Of a stretch of 64,000 bases of DNA, positions 1 to 8,034 are shown in pieces. The first letter of the stretch is position 1, and every line of letters starts with the position of its first letter. The notes beneath the pieces are model-generated. The model was not told where the DNA came from and searched no databases. It saw only the letters and a program-made list of their open reading frames with translations. This DNA is from Allgaiera indica (lineage in GTDB: Bacteria > Pseudomonadota > Alphaproteobacteria > Rhodobacterales > Rhodobacteraceae), in NCBI RefSeq assembly GCF_900106675.1, contig NZ_FNOB01000011.1:85586-149585 (forward strand), read 5' to 3'. The position numbers were made by a program, and so were the translations under genes.

Positions 1-330
1 CAGCGCGGGCTGGTCCCCGAGGTGCAGGGCGAACGCGCCGCACGTTTCCACGGCAAGACGCTGGACGCGCTGGCCGATATCGTCGCGGCCGCGGGTATCA
101 CCCATCCCACCGATCTGCAGCCGCATCATATCGTCCACCGCGTCGGCGTGACCCAGGCACGCACCATCGACACGGTCTATCCCTTCCTGCCCGAGGGCGT
201 CCTGCTCGACGATCCCGACAGCACCGACTATGCCGATTGGTGGAACGCCGCCGATCCCGACAGCTTCGCCCCGCGCTTCCCGCTTGAACGGGTGCGCGAA
301 TCCACCCGAGCGCACGAGAAGGAGGCCTGA
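1..330 (+). CDS. C-terminal end of an FMN-binding glutamate-synthase-family protein (partial, 5' end outside window)
   Basis: The reading frame is open from the first base and ends at a TGA at 328-330, so only the last 109 codons are present. The visible part (ARFHGKTLDALADIVAAAG, then HPTDLQPHHIVHRV and a VYPFLPEGVLL tail) resembles the C-terminus of stand-alone GltB2-domain proteins, which carry an FMN/Fe-S glutamate synthase domain without the amidotransferase part. The catalytic domain is outside the window, so the assignment rests on tail similarity alone. It lies 3 bp upstream of the PoxB-like gene and may share its transcript. Confidence 0.65.
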   Translation, partial: QRGLVPEVQGERAARFHGKTLDALADIVAAAGITHPTDLQPHHIVHRVGVTQARTIDTVYPFLPEGVLLDDPDSTDYADWWNAADPDSFAPRFPLERVRESTRAHEKEA

Positions 331-333
331 TCC

Positions 334-2049
334 ATGTCCCAGACCGTATCCGAGATCGTCGCCGATACCCTGGTAGAGGCGGGCGCGAAGCGCGTCTACG
401 GGATCGTCGGCGACACGATCAATCACTTCATCGACGCGGTGCGGCGCTCGCCGCTCGACTGGGTGCATGTCCGGCACGAGGAAGTCGGCGCGCTGGCCGC
501 CGGCGGCGAAAGCTACATGACCGGGGAACTCAGCGTCTGCGCCGGAACCGCCGGGCCGGGCAGCCTGCATTTCGTCAACGGCATTTTTGAAAGCCACCGC
601 AACGGGGCGCCGGTGGTGCTGATCGCGTCGAACGTCGACCGGGCCGAACAGGGGCTGGGCTTTCCCCAGGAAGTGGACCAGCGCAAGATCTACGAACAGA
701 CCTCGGTGTTCTGCGAGGCGATCAGCCACCCCGATCAGGCCCGGCGGATTACCGCGATGGCGGCCCAGGCGGCGCTGGCCAGGGGCGGCGTGGCGGTGGT
801 GATCGTCAATGGCGACATGTTCAAGCAGACCTCCGACGACGCGCGCCACTGGTCGGTGCATCGCGCATCGCCAGTGGTGCGCCCGTCAGAGGCAGAGCTG
901 GACGCCCTGGCCGCGATGATCGCCGAGGCCAAGCGCCCGACGATCTATGTCGGCATCGGCGCGCGCGGCGCCGCCGATCAGGTCAAGGCGCTGGCCGAAC
1001 GGCTGGCGGCGCCGGTGGTCCACACCACGCGTTCGAAGGAATTCATCGAACCGGCCAACAACTGGAACGTCGGCATGACCGGCATCCTGGGCAACCGCGC
1101 GGGGATGGAGGCCGTGGCAGATTGCGACCTGCTGATCTGCCTCGGCACCGATTTCGCCTATACGCAGTTCTACCCCGAGCGCGCGAAGATCGCCCAGGTC
1201 GATACCGATCCCACCCATCTGGGGCGCCGCACGCCGGTGGATCTTGGGCTGGTCGGCGATGTCGGCGCCACCATCGAGGCGCTGCTGCCGCGGCTGCAGC
1301 CGCGCGAGGCGGACAAACACCTGACCGCGGCGCGCGAGCAATGGGCCAAGGATCGCGCGGGCTATGACAAGCAGGCCGACGAGCCCGATCCTGCGCTGAT
1401 CCACCCGCAGCATGTCGCGCATCTGCTCGACCGGCTGGCCGGGGATGATGCGATCTTCACCGCCGATGGCGGCTCTCCCATGGTCTGGCTCTTGCGCCAT
1501 TTGACGGCGCGGGGGCGGCGGCGGTTCCTGACCTCGCTCATGCACGGGACGATGGCCAATGCCTATCCGCAGGCGATGGGGATCAAGCTGGCCTATCCCG
1601 ACCGGCCGGTGATCGCGATGTGCGGCGATGGCGGCATGACCATGCTGATGGGCGACCTGCTGACATTGGTGCAGGAAGAAATTCCGATCAAGCTGCTGAT
1701 CTTCAACAATTCCTCGCTAGGCTTCGTCGAGATGGAGCAGCGCGTCGAAGGCCTGCTCGACAGCTTCACCGGCCTCAAGAACCCCGATTTCGCGGCGCTG
1801 GCGCGGTGCGTCGGGATCGAGGGCACGCGGGTCGAGGCGGCCGGCGATCTGGACGCCGCGATGCGGCAATGGCTGGCGGCGAAGGGCCCGGCGCTGCTGG
1901 ATGTGAAGGTCAACCGGATGGAACTGGTAATGCCGCCCAAGATCGAGGCCGGGCAGGTGGCGGGCACCGCCATGTTCGGGCTGCGCGCCGTGCTAGGCGG
2001 CCGCTCGGGCGAGGTGGTGGATCTGCTGCGCGACAACTTCTTGCGCTGA
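334..2049 (+). CDS. poxB: Thiamine-diphosphate-dependent pyruvate oxidase / pyruvate dehydrogenase (quinone)-type enzyme
   Basis: At 571 aa it matches the length of PoxB (about 572 aa). It has the three-domain layout of the POX/AHAS family: an N-terminal pyrimidine-binding domain with the conserved catalytic Glu in HVRHEEVGALAAG (Glu50), a central FAD-type domain, and a C-terminal diphosphate-binding domain with GDGG at about residue 431 and the paired Asn of IFNNSS near 461. PoxB decarboxylates pyruvate to acetate and passes electrons to quinone at the membrane. The C-terminal tail (LRDNFLR) is short and only weakly resembles the membrane-binding helix of E. coli PoxB, so a related soluble oxidase is possible. 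The start follows AGGAGG in the upstream gene's tail. Confidence 0.8.
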   Translation: MSQTVSEIVADTLVEAGAKRVYGIVGDTINHFIDAVRRSPLDWVHVRHEEVGALAAGGESYMTGELSVCAGTAGPGSLHFVNGIFESHRNGAPVVLIASNVDRAEQGLGFPQEVDQRKIYEQTSVFCEAISHPDQARRITAMAAQAALARGGVAVVIVNGDMFKQTSDDARHWSVHRASPVVRPSEAELDALAAMIAEAKRPTIYVGIGARGAADQVKALAERLAAPVVHTTRSKEFIEPANNWNVGMTGILGNRAGMEAVADCDLLICLGTDFAYTQFYPERAKIAQVDTDPTHLGRRTPVDLGLVGDVGATIEALLPRLQPREADKHLTAAREQWAKDRAGYDKQADEPDPALIHPQHVAHLLDRLAGDDAIFTADGGSPMVWLLRHLTARGRRRFLTSLMHGTMANAYPQAMGIKLAYPDRPVIAMCGDGGMTMLMGDLLTLVQEEIPIKLLIFNNSSLGFVEMEQRVEGLLDSFTGLKNPDFAALARCVGIEGTRVEAAGDLDAAMRQWLAAKGPALLDVKVNRMELVMPPKIEAGQVAGTAMFGLRAVLGGRSGEVVDLLRDNFLR

Positions 2050-2270
2050 GGGCCGGCGGATGGGCTGGGTGGGCGCGAGGCGCGCCCCGCGTCACGGGGC
2101 CCGGCGGGCGCGCGTGGCCATCCGGGGCGCCGCGCCTCCCTTCGCCGCCCCGTGATCGCACCACGCGAAGCGCCAGCCCGTGGCGACGGGCGCGCGCCCT
2201 GCGCCCGTCGCCACGGACCGACCGGACCGCAAACGCGCCTCGCCGCGCCCCTGCCCCGGCCCGGCTGCCG
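2050..2270. other. Intergenic region between convergent genes
   Basis: This 221-bp, very GC-rich gap separates two genes that converge. It holds two hairpin-forming inverted repeats (2071-2087: 7-bp arms, 3-nt loop; 2178-2216, listed separately) and no believable coding frame. Confidence 0.6.
2178..2216. repeat. Perfect 16-bp inverted repeat, probable bidirectional transcription stop
   Basis: Arms 2178-2193 and 2201-2216 are exact reverse complements (CCGTGGCGACGGGCGC and its complement) around a 7-nt loop. It sits between the convergent poxB and molybdopterin-subunit genes, where a shared terminator would be expected. Neither side has a T-tract, so it is not a classical intrinsic terminator. 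Confidence 0.6.
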
Positions 2271-4532
2271 CTAGGCCAGCCCTTCCATCAGATCCTCCAG
2301 CCGGATCGGGTAGCGCGTCACCCGCACCCCGGTCGCGTGCCAGACCGCGTTGGCGATCGCCGCCGCCGTTCCGGTGGTGCCGATCTCGCCGACGCCCTTG
2401 ATCCCCAGCGGGTTCACATGCGGGTCGTCCTCATGCACCAGCAGCGTTTGGATCGAAGGCACATCGGCATTAACCGGAACCAGATATTCGCCCAGATCGG
2501 CGTTCAGCAGGCGGCCGCTGCGCGGGTCCATCTCGGCCCGTTCCAGCAGCGCGAACGAAAGCCCCCAGATCATGCCGCCGTTCAACTGGCTTTCCGCCAG
2601 CCGCGGGTTGATGATCCGGCCCGCCGCGAAGGCGCCGACAAGGCGCGAGACACGGATCTGCCCAAGCTCGGGATCCACCTTCACCTCGGCGAAGACCGCG
2701 CCATGCGACTGCATCGCGTAGGCGCCCGCCGCCGCCGGATCGCGCACGCCCTTGGCCTGGCCGCTTAGTGCCGTCCTGTCGGCCCGGGCCAGGATCTCGG
2801 CATAGCTTTCGCCGCGGCTTTCGTCGCCGGCCGCGTGCAGCCGCCCGCCGCGCGCCACCACGCCGGCATTTCCGGTGCCATAAAGCGGCGAGGCCGGATC
2901 GGCTGCGGCGATCTCGGCCAGCTGGCGGATCGCCTCGGCGCCGGCGCCCTCGATCGCCAGACCGGCGCTTGCGGTATGGCCCGAGCCGCCGGCGATGCCC
3001 GCGTCGGGCAGGTCCGAGGCGCCGCCGCGCATCTCGATCCGGTCCAGCCCCAGCCCCAGCGCGTCGGCCGCGATCTGCGCCAGCGCGGTCCAGGCGCCCT
3101 GGCCCATGTCGATCAGGCTTGTTTCCACCAGCGCGCTGCCGTCGGCGCGCAGGGTGGCGCGGGCCTCGGATTCGAACATCGGGCAGGGAAAATTGGCCGT
3201 GCCCATGCCCCAGCCGACCAGCATGCCCCGGTCGTCCGTCATCTGGCGCGGCGCCAGCGGCCGGCCGGCCCAGCCGAAGGCCTTCGCCCCTTCGGCAAAG
3301 CATTCGCGCAGCGCCTTCGAGGAATAGGGATTGCCGGTCATCGGGTCGGTCTCGGCGTAATTCAGCAGCCGGAAATCGATCGGGTCCATTCCCTGGGCCT
3401 CGGCGGCGATGTCGATCGCGACCTCCAGCGCGGCGGTGCCAGAGGCTTCCCCCGGCGCGCGCATCGGGCCCGGCAGGCCGATGTCGTTGACCACCGCCGC
3501 GTGCGTGGTGGCGATCGCGGGGCTGGCGTAGAGCAACCGCGAGGGCGTCGAGGCGGCTTCGATGAATTCGTCGAAACTGGCGGTCTCGGCGATGGTGTGA
3601 TGGGCCAGCGCAGTGAAGCGGCCTGCCCCGTCAAGGCCCATGCGCAGCGTCTGACGCGTTGCGCCGCGATGACCGACGGGGCCGAACATCTGCGCCCGCG
3701 TCAGCACCATCTTCACCGGCCGACCGACCATGCGCGCCGCCAGCGCCGCCAGGATCTGCGGCGCCGACAGCACCGCCTTCGATCCGAAGCCGCCGCCCAG
3801 GAAGGGCGTGCGCAGGGTCACGTTCTGCGGCGCGATCCCGAACCAGGTGGCGAAGGCGGCGGCGGCCATCACCGGCGCCTGGTTTGGCGTGTCGATGACC
3901 AGTCTGTCACCCTGCCATTCGGCCACGATGGCGTGCGGCTCCATCGCGTTGTGATACTGGGCGGGGGTCTCGATCGTCACCTCCAGCCGCCGGGCGGCGG
4001 CGGCAAGGCCCGCCTCGATATCGCCCTTGGTCACCTTGGCCGGGGCGCCGATGCCGACCGCCTCGGGCGTGTAGGGCGGCTCATCCAGGCCGATGCGCGG
4101 CGCCTCGGGCGCATAGGTCGGGGCAAGCAGCGCGGCGCCCTCGGTGGCGGCTTCCAGCGTTTCGGCCAGTACCAGCGCAATGGGTTGGCCGGCGTAAAGC
4201 ACGCGGTCGTCCTGCAATACCTGGGTGCGGAACCAGAACCGCATGGGCTTGCTGTCGGGATCGGCCGCCAGGGCCGGGCGGTTCGCCGGCGTGATCACCT
4301 CGACCACGCCGGGATGGGCCTTGGCCGCGTCGACGTCGAGGCCGGTAACCCGGCCGCGGGCGATGGTGGCGCAGGCGAAGGCCGCATGCAGCAGCCCCTT
4401 GGGCTGGTTGTCGGCGGCATAGGTGGCCGCGCCGGTGACCTTGGCCACGCCGTCGCGCCGCGTCGCGCGCTGGCCGGCGTTCGAACCCATGCGCTGCGGC
4501 AGGGCGGTGGCGATGGGGGTGACGTCAGACAT
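2271..4532 (-). CDS. Molybdopterin-binding subunit of a xanthine-oxidase-family aldehyde oxidoreductase (PaoC-like)
   Basis: This 753-aa large subunit would hold the molybdenum cofactor and perform hydroxylation of the substrate, probably an aldehyde. Family signatures are the N-terminal RRDGVAKVTGAATYAAD segment, the glycine-rich LGGGFGSK cofactor stretch in the middle, and the C-terminal GVGEIGTTGT motif, whose Glu (about residue 716) is the catalytic base in this family. The start at 4532 (MSDVTPIATAL) has GGGGAGA upstream; an earlier in-frame start at 4601 has no family similarity. It is the last gene of a three-gene operon, and its start lies 8 bp inside the end of the FAD subunit gene. 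Physiological substrate cannot be told from sequence. Confidence 0.85.
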   Translation of the reverse strand: MSDVTPIATALPQRMGSNAGQRATRRDGVAKVTGAATYAADNQPKGLLHAAFACATIARGRVTGLDVDAAKAHPGVVEVITPANRPALAADPDSKPMRFWFRTQVLQDDRVLYAGQPIALVLAETLEAATEGAALLAPTYAPEAPRIGLDEPPYTPEAVGIGAPAKVTKGDIEAGLAAAARRLEVTIETPAQYHNAMEPHAIVAEWQGDRLVIDTPNQAPVMAAAAFATWFGIAPQNVTLRTPFLGGGFGSKAVLSAPQILAALAARMVGRPVKMVLTRAQMFGPVGHRGATRQTLRMGLDGAGRFTALAHHTIAETASFDEFIEAASTPSRLLYASPAIATTHAAVVNDIGLPGPMRAPGEASGTAALEVAIDIAAEAQGMDPIDFRLLNYAETDPMTGNPYSSKALRECFAEGAKAFGWAGRPLAPRQMTDDRGMLVGWGMGTANFPCPMFESEARATLRADGSALVETSLIDMGQGAWTALAQIAADALGLGLDRIEMRGGASDLPDAGIAGGSGHTASAGLAIEGAGAEAIRQLAEIAAADPASPLYGTGNAGVVARGGRLHAAGDESRGESYAEILARADRTALSGQAKGVRDPAAAGAYAMQSHGAVFAEVKVDPELGQIRVSRLVGAFAAGRIINPRLAESQLNGGMIWGLSFALLERAEMDPRSGRLLNADLGEYLVPVNADVPSIQTLLVHEDDPHVNPLGIKGVGEIGTTGTAAAIANAVWHATGVRVTRYPIRLEDLMEGLA

Positions 4533-5565
4533 GGGCGGTTTCTCCCCTATGGACGGAGCCCGGCAATGCGGGGACGCGCTCGGGCGTGCCCTGGGCGGCA
4601 TGGGTCAGGGCGCGGGCGGCAAGGCGCTTGGCCAAGGCGATCTTTGCGTCATGGCCCGCGGCTCCTGCCAGCGCGGCCTCGGCCGCGAGGGCGAAGCTTT
4701 CGGCATCGGGCCGAGCACCTTTCAGCGCGGCCTCTGCCAGCGGCGATCGCCAGGGCCGGGGGGCGATCCCGCCAAACGCCAGCCGGGCCTCGGCGATCAC
4801 GCCGTTCTCGATGCGCAGCATCGCGGCGGCCGACACCAGCGCGAAGGCGAACGACGTCCGGTCGCGCAGCTTCAGATAGCGGGCGTGATGACGGAACCCT
4901 GCCGCCGCCGCCGGCAGGCGAATTGCGACGATCAATTCGCCCGGCGCCAACTGGGTGTGCGCCTCGGGGCGCGTGCCGGGCAGCAGGTGGAAATCGGCCA
5001 AGGGCGTCTCGCGCAGACCCTCGGGGCCCGCGATCTCGACCACGGCGTCAAGCGCGGCCAGCGCCACGCACAGATCCGACGGATGGGTGGCAATGCAGGC
5101 GTCAGAGCCGCCGAGAACGGCAAAGCCGCGCCGGTCGCCACCCTGCGCCGCGCAGCCCGTGCCCGGCGCGCGCCGGTTGCAGGGACTGGCCGGGTCGGCG
5201 AAGAAATGGCAACGCGTGTGCTGCATCACGTTGCCGCCCGTCGTGGCGGCATTGCGCAGCTGGCCCGAGGCACCCGACAGCAACGCCTCGGCCATCGCCG
5301 GGAAGGTGGCGGCGATGTCGGGATCATGGGCGAGATCGGAATTGCGCACCATCGCGCCGATGCGAAGCCCGCCGTCGTCTTGCCATTCCCAGCGGTCCAG
5401 CCCGGGCAGGCGGGTGATGTCGACCAGCCGTTCGGGCCGGGCGGCGCCGGTCTTCATCAGATCCAGCAGATTGGTGCCGCCCGCCAGATAGGCGGTACCG
5501 GGCTTGCCACCCTCGGCCAGGGCCTGGTCCAGGCTTTCGGCGCGGATGTAGTCGAAGGGTTTCAT
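4525..5565 (-). CDS. FAD-binding subunit with probable extra [4Fe-4S] cluster (PaoB-like)
   Basis: This 346-aa medium subunit belongs to the CO-dehydrogenase flavoprotein family and would pass electrons from the 2Fe-2S subunit to FAD. FAD-binding signatures are AGGTNLLDLMK (about residues 28-38) and TTGGNVMQ (about 108-115). An insertion after the latter holds Cys119, Cys129 and Cys138, followed by Cys157, similar to the segment that binds a [4Fe-4S] cluster in E. coli PaoB and in 4-hydroxybenzoyl-CoA reductase. The start at 5565 follows AGGAGG and overlaps the stop of the upstream gene (ATGA). Confidence 0.85.
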   Translation of the reverse strand: MKPFDYIRAESLDQALAEGGKPGTAYLAGGTNLLDLMKTGAARPERLVDITRLPGLDRWEWQDDGGLRIGAMVRNSDLAHDPDIAATFPAMAEALLSGASGQLRNAATTGGNVMQHTRCHFFADPASPCNRRAPGTGCAAQGGDRRGFAVLGGSDACIATHPSDLCVALAALDAVVEIAGPEGLRETPLADFHLLPGTRPEAHTQLAPGELIVAIRLPAAAAGFRHHARYLKLRDRTSFAFALVSAAAMLRIENGVIAEARLAFGGIAPRPWRSPLAEAALKGARPDAESFALAAEAALAGAAGHDAKIALAKRLAARALTHAAQGTPERVPALPGSVHRGETAHV

Positions 5566-6053
5566 GCGCGCTTGGCCTCCTGAGACAGGGTTTCGGTTGC
5601 GGCCAGCACGGCCTTGGTGATGCCGGCATAGGCGGCGCAGCGGCAGATGTTGCCGCTCATGCCTTCGCGGATGCGCTCGGGGTCGGCGCCGGCCTGGGCC
5701 TCGGCGATCAGGCCCACGGCGGACATGATCTGACCGGGCGTGCAATAGCCGCATTGCATGCCGTCATGCGCGATGAAGGCGGCCTGCACCGGGTGCAGCG
5801 TGTCGCCCCGCGCCAGGCCTTCGATCGTGGTGATCTCGGCGCCGTCATGGCTAAGTGCCAGCGCCAGGCAGGCATTTATCCGCCGCCCGTTCGCCAGCAC
5901 CGTGCAGGCGCCGCATTGGCCGCGATCGCAGCCCTTCTTGGTGCCGGTCAGGTACAGCCGCTCGCGCAGCAGATCCAGCAATGTAACACGCGGATCGTCG
6001 AGTGTGACTTCCTGTACCGTTCCGTTTATCGTCAGGGTCAGTGTATGGGACAT
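5562..6053 (-). CDS. [2Fe-2S] subunit of the aldehyde oxidoreductase (PaoA-like)
   Basis: This 163-aa small subunit has two iron-sulfur motifs: a plant-ferredoxin-type site (Cys42, 47, 50 and 62, in GCDRGQCGACTVL) and a helical site (Cys101, 104, 137 and 139, in CGYCTPG and CRC). E. coli PaoA has a long Tat signal peptide, but here the chosen start at 6053 (MSHTLTLTINGT) leaves none. The upstream in-frame extension lacks a twin-arginine/hydrophobic pattern, so the complex is probably cytoplasmic. It is the first gene of the operon, and its promoter faces the TetR gene. Confidence 0.85.
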   Translation of the reverse strand: MSHTLTLTINGTVQEVTLDDPRVTLLDLLRERLYLTGTKKGCDRGQCGACTVLANGRRINACLALALSHDGAEITTIEGLARGDTLHPVQAAFIAHDGMQCGYCTPGQIMSAVGLIAEAQAGADPERIREGMSGNICRCAAYAGITKAVLAATETLSQEAKRA

Positions 6054-6207
6054 TTCGGGCTCCGGGCACTCGGGATGTCGGGAAGGACCGGCCCAGATGC
6101 GCCTGCGGGGCATGGCGCGGGCGGGCAGATCGGGATCAAGGACGGCACAGCACTGCGCCGGACGGACTGGGGGGCGCGGCCTCGGAGGCACCGCGCGACT
6201 TCCTTAT

Positions 6208-6224
6208 ACGGAGGGTTCCTCCGT
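6208..6224. promoter_or_regulatory. Probable TetR operator (7-3-7 palindrome)
   Basis: ACGGAGG (6208-6214) and CCTCCGT (6218-6224) are exact reverse complements around GTT. The palindrome lies in the 218-bp gap between the divergent aldehyde oxidoreductase operon and the TetR gene, 48 bp before the TetR start. Such position and size are usual for a TetR-family operator; the binding itself is inferred. Confidence 0.65.
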
Positions 6225-6271
6225 TTTGCAAGAGGCGTAGCGGACCCTGTTTGGCGGGGCCCGGAAAGGCG

Positions 6272-6868
6272 ATGACGAAGGACATGGGGCACGAGGACGC
6301 CAAGACAAGCCGCAAGCCGCGGGCCGATTCCCTGCGCAACCGCGAAAAGCTGCTGGCCGCGGCGACAGAGGTGTTTCGCGCCGGCGGCCCCGAGGCAAGC
6401 CTGGAGGCCGTCGCGCGCCGGGCGGAGGTGGGCATCGGCACGCTCTACCGTCACTTCCCCACCCGCGACGCGCTGTTCGAGGCGGTCTACCGGCGCGACG
6501 TGGACCAGCTGGCCGACCTGGCCGATGCGCTTTCGGCGGCAGAACCCCCGGGCGAGGCGCTGCGCCACTGGATGCACCGCGCAGTCGATGTGGTGGCCAC
6601 GAAAAAGGGCATGCTGGCGACATTGTCGGTGGCGACCGAAGGGCGGCAGGAGCTTTATGCCTATACCTCCGGGCGCATGCATGACGCGGCGCGCGGCCTT
6701 CTGGAACGCGCGACCACTGCGGGTGCGGTACGCGCGGATGTAACGCCCGAGGACCTGCTGCATGCCTTCGTCGGCATGGCCTCGATCCGGCCGCGCCCCA
6801 ATTGGCGCACGGCGGTGATCCGGGTGCTGGACATCTTCATCGACGGGCTCGCACCGGACAGGGGATGA
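6272..6868 (+). CDS. TetR/AcrR-family transcriptional repressor
   Basis: This 198-aa regulator has an N-terminal TetR DNA-binding domain (NREKLLAAATEVFRAGG, then ASLEAVARRAEVGIGTLYRHFPTRDALF, about residues 22-65) and a helical ligand-binding C-terminal part of the SCO1712/YcdC-like sort. It is divergent from the molybdo-aldehyde oxidoreductase operon and most likely represses both promoters through the palindrome at 6208-6224. A second ATG at 6284 is a possible alternative start; 6272 is taken because GGAAAGG lies just before it, although the spacing is short. Confidence 0.8.
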   Translation: MTKDMGHEDAKTSRKPRADSLRNREKLLAAATEVFRAGGPEASLEAVARRAEVGIGTLYRHFPTRDALFEAVYRRDVDQLADLADALSAAEPPGEALRHWMHRAVDVVATKKGMLATLSVATEGRQELYAYTSGRMHDAARGLLERATTAGAVRADVTPEDLLHAFVGMASIRPRPNWRTAVIRVLDIFIDGLAPDRG

Positions 6869-7015
6869 GCATCTCGGCAAGGTCAGGGCTGGCAGGCTCA
6901 AGGCCGCCCGATCGCCTGCTGGCGCCCGGCCGGTTCGCGGCGGCCCGGTATCTCCGCGCGATGTAAGCCCGCATCCTGCCCGCGGCGGGCCAATTGCGCC
7001 GTAGTGTCGATGACT

Positions 7016-7092
7016 TGGTACCGCCTCCCCGGCTTGAACGGGGGACCTCTGGATCCACAATCCAGCGCTCTAACCAACTGAGCTAAGGCGGC
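7016..7092 (-). tRNA. tRNA-His (anticodon GTG)
   Basis: Read on the minus strand it folds into a full cloverleaf: acceptor GCCGCCT/AGGCGGT, D arm AGCTCAGTTGGTTAGAGC, anticodon stem CTGGA/TCCAG around TTGTGGA (anticodon GTG), T arm with GTTCAAG, and an encoded CCA at 7018-7016. The base before G1 is T and the discriminator is A, so it lacks the G-1:C73 pair of most bacteria. This matches the unusual alphaproteobacterial tRNA-His class, whose HisRS is adapted to it. The first pair is G1-U72. Confidence 0.95.
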
Positions 7093-7158
7093 ACTGAGGG
7101 CCGTTTACCGCCCCCTCCTCTCGATTGCAAGAGGCTCCTGCGCCAGCGTTTGCTGGGG

Positions 7159-7659
7159 CTACAGGTCGATCTCCCAGCTTTGTTGGACCAGATCGCAGCC
7201 GAAGCTGCGCACCGGTCGCGACTCGGTCAGCAGAAAGCCGTGGCGGGCGTAAAGCGCGCAGGCGGCGCGGTGGCTTTCGTGGGTCCAGAGCACCATGCGC
7301 CCATAACCCCGCGCCCGCGCCCATTCCATGCACGTTTCAATCAGACGCTTGGCAAGGCCCGTTCCGCGCGCCTCGGGCTCGACCAGGAACAGGCGCAGTT
7401 TCGCCACCCCCTTGCCGGCCCGGACGCAGAAGATCGAGCCCAGGCGCCGACCGCCGTGCTCGGCAATCCAGCCGCGCTCGAACGCCGGGTCGTGGTCGCG
7501 GATGAATGCAGCGAGGATCTCAGCCACCAGCGCCTCGAAGGTCAGGTCGAAACCCTCGTCGCGGTGGTAAAGCTCGCCATGCCGCATCACCAGCCAGCCC
7601 GCGTCGCCGGGCCGCAGTTCGCGCAGGATCACCGCATCAGCCGGGATCGGATCGGGCAT
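7159..7659 (-). CDS. GNAT-family N-acetyltransferase
   Basis: This 166-aa protein has the GNAT fold signatures: an N-terminal strand VILRELRPGDAGWLV, the acetyl-CoA motif A around LFLVEPEARGTGLAKRLIE (RGTGLA resembles Q/RxxGxG/A, about residues 95-112), and a C-terminal ALYARHGF segment typical of motif B. Similar modules occur fused behind MarR domains; here the module stands alone. The start at 7659 has AAGGAAAAGA upstream, and earlier in-frame starts add only low-complexity sequence. The substrate is unknown. Confidence 0.75.
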   Translation of the reverse strand: MPDPIPADAVILRELRPGDAGWLVMRHGELYHRDEGFDLTFEALVAEILAAFIRDHDPAFERGWIAEHGGRRLGSIFCVRAGKGVAKLRLFLVEPEARGTGLAKRLIETCMEWARARGYGRMVLWTHESHRAACALYARHGFLLTESRPVRSFGCDLVQQSWEIDL

Positions 7660-8034
7660 GACACTCTTTTCCTTGCGGGCTGCCTTGCGGGATGGACCGG
7701 GCGCGCGCCCGAGGCGGCGCATCCTACCCTTCCCAGGCTGGATTATGCCCCGGGATGACGCCCGAAACCAGAGGTGAAGACAGGTCATCGCCGCGCGGCG
7801 CGGGATCCGCCCGGTGCCCGCCATCGGTGCCGGACTGGCCCCTGCCCGCCCCACCACGCCGGAGGCATGCCGCCACCCGCAGCGATGCTGCTTGGCTCAA
7901 CCGGCTGACACTTCGTTGCTTTCGATCACTCGGGCGGTCTGGCCGGACGTTGCCCCCATGGTGGCGACACTTCACCACCGCGACGCGACGCCGCATGAAC
8001 AGGCGCCCTCTTGAGAGCCGCGCGAACCGCCCGC
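7660..8034. other. Intergenic gap with no recognised feature
   Basis: These 375 bp lie between two minus-strand genes (GNAT and mnmA). I see no conserved coding frame, RNA fold or repeat; the GNAT promoter must be here or upstream. Confidence 0.5.

Noticed and set aside
886..1545. Long minus-strand frame inside poxB (219 codons)
   Set aside because: It is a shadow of the GC-rich poxB gene; its composition (Arg/Gln/Gly-rich) matches no protein family.
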